Shown here in pieces: positions 58,787 through 64,000 of a stretch of 64,000 nt of DNA (the first letter of the stretch is position 1; every line of letters starts with the position of its first letter). The notes beneath the pieces are model-generated. The model saw only the letters and a list, made by a program, of their open reading frames with translations, did no database searches and was not told the origin of the DNA. The DNA is from Pleurodeles waltl. Taxonomy: Eukaryota; Chordata; Amphibia; Caudata; Salamandridae. The DNA is taken from assembly GCF_031143425.1 (NCBI RefSeq), contig NC_090444.1, positions 1,316,895,324 through 1,316,959,323 of the forward strand, written 5' to 3'. The translations under genes were made by a program, and so were the position numbers.

Positions 58787-59314
58787 TTAGGAATGCACGA
58801 GTCCGGATTTTGCCAGCATTAACTGGTAAGGTAATATTTGTTCTGGAGAGGCCTCATAACGGTGTACGTTGTGCTGCTGACACCAACAACAGAACTGTTT
58901 CTATTTAAGTCTATCCGTTTTGTCTGCTCTCACTTTAGAATGAAAATGTCACTTACCCAGTGTACATCTGTTCGTGGCATTAGTCGCTGCAGATTCACAT
59001 GTTTAGCACAGTCCGCTGCCTGGTGTTGGGCTCGGAGTATTACAAGTTGTTTTTCTTCGAAGAAGTCTTTTTTGGTCACGGGACCGAAGGACTCCTCCCT
59101 CTTCGGCTCCATTGCGCATGGGCGTCGACTCCATCTTAGATTGTTTTCCCCGCAGAGGGTGAGGATGGAGTTGTTTGCTATAAATAGTGCCCATGCAATG
59201 GAGTGAATACGTATGTACATAAAAAGTTTATAATAATTATTTACAAATGTACAAATGTTTAAGATTTAAGATCTACTTCTAAACGGCTACAGGCTTCCCG
59301 GGGAGGCGGGAGGG

Positions 59315-59420
59315 CACATGTGAATCTGCAGCGACTAATGCCACGAACAGATGTACACTGGGTAAGTGACATTTTCAGTTCGATGGCATATGTTGCTGCA
59401 GATACACATGTTTAGCATAG
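59315..59420. repeat. DIRS-D11 internal complementary region
   Basis: CACATGTGAATCTGCAGCG through GTACACTGGGTAAGTGACATTTTC is an exact complement of the left end (58942-59005). The second part, GTTCGATGGCATATGTTGCTG and ACACATGTTTAGCATAG, is a diverged second terminus, presumably the right end lying beyond 64000. Confidence 0.88.
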
Positions 59421-59455
59421 ATTATAAAGCAGTTACCTCCCCTAAAAGCGGTGGT

Positions 59456-62341
59456 TTAGCCTGTAGGAGTTGAAGTAGTTTGGAATAATGTTCTTAGTAC
59501 AGCTTGGCCCACTGTAGCTTGTTGTGCATTTAGTACGTCTACACAGTAGTGTTTAGTAAATGTATGAGGCGTAGACCAGGTTGCAGCCTTACATATTTCG
59601 CTCATAGGAATGTTTCCTAGAAAGGCCATTGTAGCACCTTTCTTTCTGGTTAAGTGTGCCTTTGGTGTAATAGGCAATTCTCTCTTGGCTTTAAGATAGC
59701 ATGTTTGAATACATCTGACTATCCATCTAGCAATTCCTTGTTTAGAGATTGGATTTCCTATGTGTGGTTTTTGAAAAGCTATGAACAGTTGTTTTGTTTT
59801 CCTGATTAGCTTTGTTCTGTCAATGTAGTACATTAGTGCTCTTTTGATGTCTAATGTATGTAGTGCCCTTTCAGCCACGGAATCTGGTTGTGGGAAGAAC
59901 ACTGGCAATTCTACTGTTTGATTTAAATGGAATGGTGAGATTACTTTTGGTAGAAATTTTGGATTTGTTCTTAGAACTATTTTATTTTTGTGTATTTGAA
60001 TAAATGGTTCTTGTATGGTAAATGCCTGTATTTCACTTACTCTTCTGAGGGATGTGATTGCAATGAGAAATGCGACTTTCCACGTTAGATATTGCATTTC
60101 ACAGGAATGCATGGGTTCGAAAGGTGGACCCATGAGTCTTGTTAAGACGATGTTAAGGTTCCATGAAGGAACTGGTGGTGTTATTGGTGGTATAATTCTT
60201 TTTAGCCCTTCCATGAATGCTTTAATAACTGGTATTCTAAATAGAGACGATGAATGAGTAGTTTGTAGGTAAGCAGATATTGCTGCGAGGTGTATTTTTA
60301 TAGATGAAAAAGCGAGATTCGCTTTTTGCAAATGTAGTAAGTATCCCACTATGTCCTTTGTAGAGGCATGCAATGGTTGGATTTGATTGGTATGGCAGTA
60401 GCAAACAAATCTTTTCCACTTAGATGCATAGCAGTGTCTAGTGGAAGCTTTTCTAGCTTGTTTTATGACCTCCATACATTCTTGTGTGAGGTCTAAGTGT
60501 CCGAATTCTAGGATTTCAGGAGCCAAATTGCTAGATTCAATGATGCTGGGTTTGGATGCCTGATCTGTTGTTTGTGTTGTGTTAACAGATCTGGTCTGTT
60601 GGGTAGTTTGACATGCGGTACTAGTGAAAGGTCTAGTAGAGTTGTATACCAAGGTTGTCTTGCCCATGTGGGTGCTATCAGTATGAGTTTGAGTTGGTTT
60701 TGACTCAATTTGTTTACTAGATATGGAAGGAGAGGGAGAGGGGGAAAAGCGTATGCAAATATCCCTGACCAACTCATCCATAGAGCATTGCCTTGTGATT
60801 CGCGGTGTGGGTACCTGGATGCGAAGTTTTGGCATTTTGCGTTTTCTTTTGTTGCGAACAAATCTATCTGGGGTGTTCCCCAAATTTGAAAGTACTTGTT
60901 CAGAACTTGGGGGTGAATTTCCCATTCGTGGACTTGTTGGTGGTCTCGCGAAAGGTTGTCTGCTAGTTGGTTTTGGATACCTGGAATAAATTGTGCTATT
61001 AGGCGAATGTTGTTGTGAATCGCCCACTGCCATATTTTTTGTGTTAGGAGACACAATTGTGTTGAGTGTGTTCCTCCTTGTTTGTTTAAATAATACATTG
61101 TTGTCATGTTGTCTGTTTTGACAAGAATGTATTTGTGTGTTATTATGGGTTGAAAGGCTTTTAACGCTAGAAATACTGCTAACAGTTCTAGGTAATTTAT
61201 ATGAAATTTTGTTTGGTGTACATCCCATTGTCCTTGAATGCTGTGGTGATTGATGTGTGCTCCCCACCCTGTCATGGAAGCATCTGTTGTTATAACGTAT
61301 TGAGGCACTGGGTCCTGAAATGTCCGCCCTTTGTTTAAATTGTTGCTGTTCCACCATAGAAGCGAGAGGTATGTTTGGCGGTCTACCAACACCAGATCTT
61401 GAAGTTGACCCTGTGCCTGTGACCATTGTGATGCTAGGCACTGTTGTAAGGGTCGCATGTGTAGTCTTGCGTTTGGGACAATGGCTATGCATGATGACAT
61501 CATGCCTAGAAGTTTTAGCATAAATTTTGCTTGTATCTTTTGGTTTGGAAACATAGCACTTATTACCTTGTGGAATGCTTGCACTCTTTGTGGACTTGGA
61601 GTGGCAATTCCTTTTGATGTGTTGATGGTTGCCCCTAGATATTGTTGTGTCTGACACGGTTCGAGGTGTGACTTTGTATAGTTGATGGAGAAACCCAGTT
61701 TGTGAAGGGTTTGTATGACATATGTGGTGTCGTTTGTGCACTTTTTTACTGTGTTGGTCTTGATTAGCCAATCGTCTAGGTAAGGAAACACATGTATCTG
61801 TCGTCTCCTGATATGTGCTGCTACTACTGCTAGACATTTTGTGAATACTCTTGGTGCAGTTGTTATTCCGAATGGCAACACCTTGAATTGGTAATGTATT
61901 CCTTTGAATACGAACCTTAGGTACTTTCTGTGAGAATGGTGTATCGGTATATGAAAGTACGCATCTTTTAGGTCTAATGTGGTCATGTAATCTTGCTGTT
62001 TGAGCAGTGGAATGATGTCTTGTAGTGTGACCATGTGAAAGTGGTCCGATATGATGTAGGTATTTAGTGTCCTGAGATCTAATATTGGTCTTAATGTTTT
62101 GTCTTTTTTTGGAATTAGAAAGTACAGGGAGTAAACTCCTGTGTTTTTTTGTTGTACAGGTACTAACTCTATTGCATCCTTTTGCAGTAGTGCTTGAACT
62201 TCTAGTCCTAAAAGTTCTAAATGTTGTGGTGACATTTTGCGTGTTTTTGGAGGGATGTTTGGTGGGAATTTGTGGAATTTTATGCAATAGCCATGTTGGA
62301 TTATTGCTAATACCCAATTGTCTGTTGTAATCTGCTGCCAA
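59456..62341 (-). CDS. DIRS-D11 tyrosine recombinase, intact
   Basis: The open frame is 961 codons from the first ATG. The recombinase proper is the last 340 or so residues: LAPEILEFGHLDL, then STRHCYASKWKRF (core-binding), KIHLAAISAYLQ, the catalytic Arg in LRRVSEIQAF, HLTRKKGATMAFL (HxxR box) and HTFTKHYCVDV with the candidate nucleophile Tyr. The end is short and basic. The upstream 600 residues lie over the RT frame in the -1 register, are Ser/Thr/Asn/Lys-rich and match no domain I know. The working start may therefore be near 60500, or the protein may be reached by frameshifting. It acts in integration of the circular DNA intermediate, by family knowledge. Confidence 0.85.
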   Translation of the reverse strand: MAADYNRQLGISNNPTWLLHKIPQIPTKHPSKNTQNVTTTFRTFRTRSSSTTAKGCNRVSTCTTKKHRSLLPVLSNSKKRQNIKTNIRSQDTKYLHHIGPLSHGHTTRHHSTAQTARLHDHIRPKRCVLSYTDTPFSQKVPKVRIQRNTLPIQGVAIRNNNCTKSIHKMSSSSSSTYQETTDTCVSLPRRLANQDQHSKKVHKRHHICHTNPSQTGFLHQLYKVTPRTVSDTTISRGNHQHIKRNCHSKSTKSASIPQGNKCYVSKPKDTSKIYAKTSRHDVIMHSHCPKRKTTHATLTTVPSITMVTGTGSTSRSGVGRPPNIPLASMVEQQQFKQRADISGPSASIRYNNRCFHDRVGSTHQSPQHSRTMGCTPNKISYKLPRTVSSISSVKSLSTHNNTQIHSCQNRQHDNNVLFKQTRRNTLNTIVSPNTKNMAVGDSQQHSPNSTIYSRYPKPTSRQPFARPPTSPRMGNSPPSSEQVLSNLGNTPDRFVRNKRKRKMPKLRIQVPTPRITRQCSMDELVRDICIRFSPSPSPSISSKQIESKPTQTHTDSTHMGKTTLVYNSTRPFTSTACQTTQQTRSVNTTQTTDQASKPSIIESSNLAPEILEFGHLDLTQECMEVIKQARKASTRHCYASKWKRFVCYCHTNQIQPLHASTKDIVGYLLHLQKANLAFSSIKIHLAAISAYLQTTHSSSLFRIPVIKAFMEGLKRIIPPITPPVPSWNLNIVLTRLMGPPFEPMHSCEMQYLTWKVAFLIAITSLRRVSEIQAFTIQEPFIQIHKNKIVLRTNPKFLPKVISPFHLNQTVELPVFFPQPDSVAERALHTLDIKRALMYYIDRTKLIRKTKQLFIAFQKPHIGNPISKQGIARWIVRCIQTCYLKAKRELPITPKAHLTRKKGATMAFLGNIPMSEICKAATWSTPHTFTKHYCVDVLNAQQATVGQAVLRTLFQTTSTPTG

Positions 62342-62691
62342 GATTGGTAGAATTGGCTTAGTCTTCCCCCCACTGGTGTTGAGTGAAGGGGTTGTGTGAC
62401 TTGAAAGTCACTGTTTAGGTGGAGGTGTTTTTGGAGTCTGGAATCTTCCCCTACTCCTTGGGAATTGACCCCCTCTATATCCCCTGAAACCTCCCCTTTG
62501 GAATGAACCCTGATATGGTGTGGTTCTTGTTTGTTGGCTGGTGGTGTCTGTGGGTTGGCCACGAAACCCCCCTCTAAATGGAGTTTTTCTAAAAGAGCCT
62601 CTGCTCTGCGGGGAGTAGAGTGCGCCCATGGCTTTGGCCGTGTCTGTGTCCTTTTTAAGTTTTTCAATGGCTGTGTCCACTTCAGGGCCAA
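60508..62691 (-). CDS. DIRS-D11 reverse transcriptase-RNase H-methyltransferase, intact
   Basis: 727 codons from the first ATG, which overlaps the end of gag by about 280 bp in another frame. RT occupies roughly residues 150-330: YSLYFLIPKKDKTLRP, DLKDAYFHIPIH, LPFGITTAPRVFTK, YLDDWLIKT with intact YLDD. The connection domain includes SMLFP-like and IVPNARLHMRPLQ. RNase H spans about 430-570: VITTDASMTGWGAH, INYLELLAVFLALKAF, VKTDNMTTMYYLN, FIPGIQNQLADNLSRD. The methyltransferase-like domain has QIDLFATKENAKC and FAYAFPPLPLLPYLV, ending near LAIWLLKS. All catalytic motifs are present. It copies the element RNA into DNA. Confidence 0.92.
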   Translation of the reverse strand: MALKWTQPLKNLKRTQTRPKPWAHSTPRRAEALLEKLHLEGGFVANPQTPPANKQEPHHIRVHSKGEVSGDIEGVNSQGVGEDSRLQKHLHLNSDFQVTQPLHSTPVGGRLSQFYQSWQQITTDNWVLAIIQHGYCIKFHKFPPNIPPKTRKMSPQHLELLGLEVQALLQKDAIELVPVQQKNTGVYSLYFLIPKKDKTLRPILDLRTLNTYIISDHFHMVTLQDIIPLLKQQDYMTTLDLKDAYFHIPIHHSHRKYLRFVFKGIHYQFKVLPFGITTAPRVFTKCLAVVAAHIRRRQIHVFPYLDDWLIKTNTVKKCTNDTTYVIQTLHKLGFSINYTKSHLEPCQTQQYLGATINTSKGIATPSPQRVQAFHKVISAMFPNQKIQAKFMLKLLGMMSSCIAIVPNARLHMRPLQQCLASQWSQAQGQLQDLVLVDRQTYLSLLWWNSNNLNKGRTFQDPVPQYVITTDASMTGWGAHINHHSIQGQWDVHQTKFHINYLELLAVFLALKAFQPIITHKYILVKTDNMTTMYYLNKQGGTHSTQLCLLTQKIWQWAIHNNIRLIAQFIPGIQNQLADNLSRDHQQVHEWEIHPQVLNKYFQIWGTPQIDLFATKENAKCQNFASRYPHRESQGNALWMSWSGIFAYAFPPLPLLPYLVNKLSQNQLKLILIAPTWARQPWYTTLLDLSLVPHVKLPNRPDLLTQHKQQIRHPNPASLNLAIWLLKS

Positions 62692-64000
62692 AAAGTTGTT
62701 TCTCGTTGAAGGGCATATTAAGGACAGCCTGCTGGATTTCAGGTTTGAAGCCTGAAGTGCGGAGCCAAGCGTGTCTCCTTATGGTGACAGCAGTGTTGAC
62801 TGCGTCCATTGAAGAGCGGATTTGATTGTTTGAGATAGTTTGTCCCTCTTCAACTATTTGCTGCGCCCTTTTTTGGTATTCCTGGGGAAGATGGTCTATG
62901 AGAAGTTGCATCTCATCCCAGTGTGCGCGGTCATATCGGGCCAGCAGCGCTTGAGAATTTGCGATGCGCCACTGGTTGGCTGCCTGTGATGCTACTCTTT
63001 TTCCTGCCGCATCAAATTTTCGGCTTTCTTTGTCCGGAGGTGGGGCGTCGCCAGATGTATGGGAATTTGCTCTTTTGCGAGCTGCCCCTACTACTACGGA
63101 GTCAGGTGGTAACTGCGAAGTAATAAACACTGGGTCTGTGGGTGGTGGTTTGTATTTCTTATCCACCCTTGGGGTGATGGCTCTTGATTTTACGGGCTCT
63201 TCAAAAATTTGTTTTGCGTGCCGTAACATCCCTGGTAGCATTGGGAGACATTGATATTGGCTATGTGTAGCCGAGAGGGTGTTAAATAAAAAATCATCCT
63301 CTATAGGATCGGAATGCAGTTGGACATTGTGGAAGTCTGCTGCCCTAGCCACCAGTTGCGAGTATGAGGTACTGTCCTCTGGCGGTGACGGCTTTGTGGG
63401 GTATGAATCGGGATCATTGTCCGGCACTGGGGTGTCATATAGGTCCCAAGCGTCTTGATCCTGATTATCTTGACTTATGGTAGTTTGCGCTGGTGAGTGC
63501 ATTTGTGGCGGTGTTTGTGCCAGTGATGCCTGTTGTGGTGGAGAGGGTGGAGGCGTGACTTTTTTAACCACTTTGGCTTGTGGTTGTGCGTCATCCTTGA
63601 GAAATCCGATCCTTCTTTTTCTCATTATTGGGGGAAGGGTTGATATCTTCCCTGTGTCTTGCTGGATGTACAGTCTCTTTTGTGTGTAGTCTGATTCTAC
63701 ACTTTGGATCTCTTGTCCAAATCTGTGCATCTGGCCACTTATTCCTTGTTCCTCTGTGTAGGATGGAGGTGTGGAACTTTTCGGCGCCGAGAGAGAATCT
63801 TTTTTCGGCTTCGGCACCGACAGAATTTTTGTGGCTTTCGGCAGTGTGTCTCGGTGCCGATGTTTTTCGGTGCCGGCATCTTGTTTTTGCCTCTCGGAGC
63901 TGCTATCTCGGCTCCGAGGTTGCTCCATGGCGGTCCCTCGACCGGAGTCGGGTGTCTTCGCTATGGGCGTGCCCTTTTTCGGCGCCTTCGACGGCTCGCC
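62408..64000 (-). CDS. DIRS-D11 gag-like ORF1, open through the window edge
   Basis: The frame is open from the right edge (no stop between 64000 and 63928) to 62408. An ATG lies at 63928, but the start may be outside. It shows a charged Ser/Lys/Glu N-terminal region, Pro-rich stretches (TPPPSPPQQ), an acidic part (DAWDLYDTPVPDNDPD), a helical conserved middle (LPGMLRHAKQIFEEPV, FDAAGKRVASQAANQW, RRHAWLRTSGFKPEIQQ, NMPFNEKQLFG) and a Gly/Arg/Phe-rich RGG-like tail (GGFRGYRGGQFPRSRGRF). Such a tail is typical of RNA-binding nucleocapsids. The frame ends about 280 bp inside the RT frame. Confidence 0.88.
   Translation of the reverse strand, partial: GEPSKAPKKGTPIAKTPDSGRGTAMEQPRSRDSSSERQKQDAGTEKHRHRDTLPKATKILSVPKPKKDSLSAPKSSTPPSYTEEQGISGQMHRFGQEIQSVESDYTQKRLYIQQDTGKISTLPPIMRKRRIGFLKDDAQPQAKVVKKVTPPPSPPQQASLAQTPPQMHSPAQTTISQDNQDQDAWDLYDTPVPDNDPDSYPTKPSPPEDSTSYSQLVARAADFHNVQLHSDPIEDDFLFNTLSATHSQYQCLPMLPGMLRHAKQIFEEPVKSRAITPRVDKKYKPPPTDPVFITSQLPPDSVVVGAARKRANSHTSGDAPPPDKESRKFDAAGKRVASQAANQWRIANSQALLARYDRAHWDEMQLLIDHLPQEYQKRAQQIVEEGQTISNNQIRSSMDAVNTAVTIRRHAWLRTSGFKPEIQQAVLNMPFNEKQLFGPEVDTAIEKLKKDTDTAKAMGALYSPQSRGSFRKTPFRGGFRGQPTDTTSQQTRTTPYQGSFQRGGFRGYRGGQFPRSRGRFQTPKTPPPKQ

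Larger units (their letters stand above)
57107..58930 (-). mobile_element. DIRS-type element D10, 3' half with hAT insertion
   Basis: The left inverted repeat starts TTAGTTACTTACCTGTAACTG at 57107 and runs to about 57420. The internal complementary region is at 57430-57510. A degenerate YR (58786-57612) follows. RT and gag are missing; D11 begins at about 58942. Confidence 0.8.
58942..64000 (-). mobile_element. DIRS-type retrotransposon D11, apparently intact, right end outside the window
   Basis: The left inverted repeat begins GAAAATGTCACTTACCCAGTG at 58942. The internal complementary region is at 59315-59420. Three long minus-strand frames are open: YR 59456-62341, RT/RNase H/methyltransferase 60508-62691 and gag from 62408 past the right edge. 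No disabling change was seen in the part visible. Confidence 0.92.

Overview
This is a vertebrate nuclear genome window, most likely from a salamander and plausibly a newt. The host gene is the zinc-finger gene ZNF292 on the minus strand, caught as two exons. The giant 3' exon fills bases 1-4419 and runs off the left edge. The preceding 142-base exon lies at 41997-42138. Both have good splice signals and join in phase 0. The intron between them is about 37.6 kb, and the next intron upstream is at least 21.8 kb. The salamander assignment is inferred from intron size and from the density of DIRS and large Gypsy elements; no host-specific marker proves it.

Nearly everything else is transposable elements. 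The dominant class is DIRS-type retrotransposons, which carry gag, RT-RNase H-methyltransferase and tyrosine recombinase (YR). Eleven copies or fragments are recognised, and every one is coded on the minus strand, the same strand as ZNF292. They are D1 4587-8690; D2, an old shell at 8936-23452; D3 16495-23035, nearly complete; D4 23460-26795, decayed; D5 26796-32861; D6 37798-39765, a 5' fragment; D7, pieces between 46205 and 56535; D8 50205-56055; D9 56540-57106; D10 57107-58930; and D11 58942 to the right edge. D11 has open gag, RT/RH/MT and YR frames and looks young.

Two nests can be read directly. D2 holds a LINE fragment, a 6 kb Gypsy element (10457-16421, 5-bp target duplication CAAAT) and D3. 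The gag of D7 is split by a solo LTR (46548-49130) and by D8. D10 carries a 236-bp hAT-type element (57908-58143) with a perfect 8-bp target duplication. The left terminal repeat of D5 carries a 581-bp Harbinger-like MITE (26833-27413). A degenerate Rex1-like LINE (about 39780-41400) lies just downstream of exon 7. The LTR elements and LINEs are on the plus strand, antisense to the gene.

In each well-preserved DIRS copy the left inverted repeat is followed by an internal complementary region (ICR) that matches both element ends joined, as expected for replication through a circle. The core of that junction keeps GGTAAGT across otherwise divergent families. No bacterial-type features, tRNA or rRNA genes, or CRISPR arrays were seen. 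Boundaries of old elements are approximate to tens of bases.
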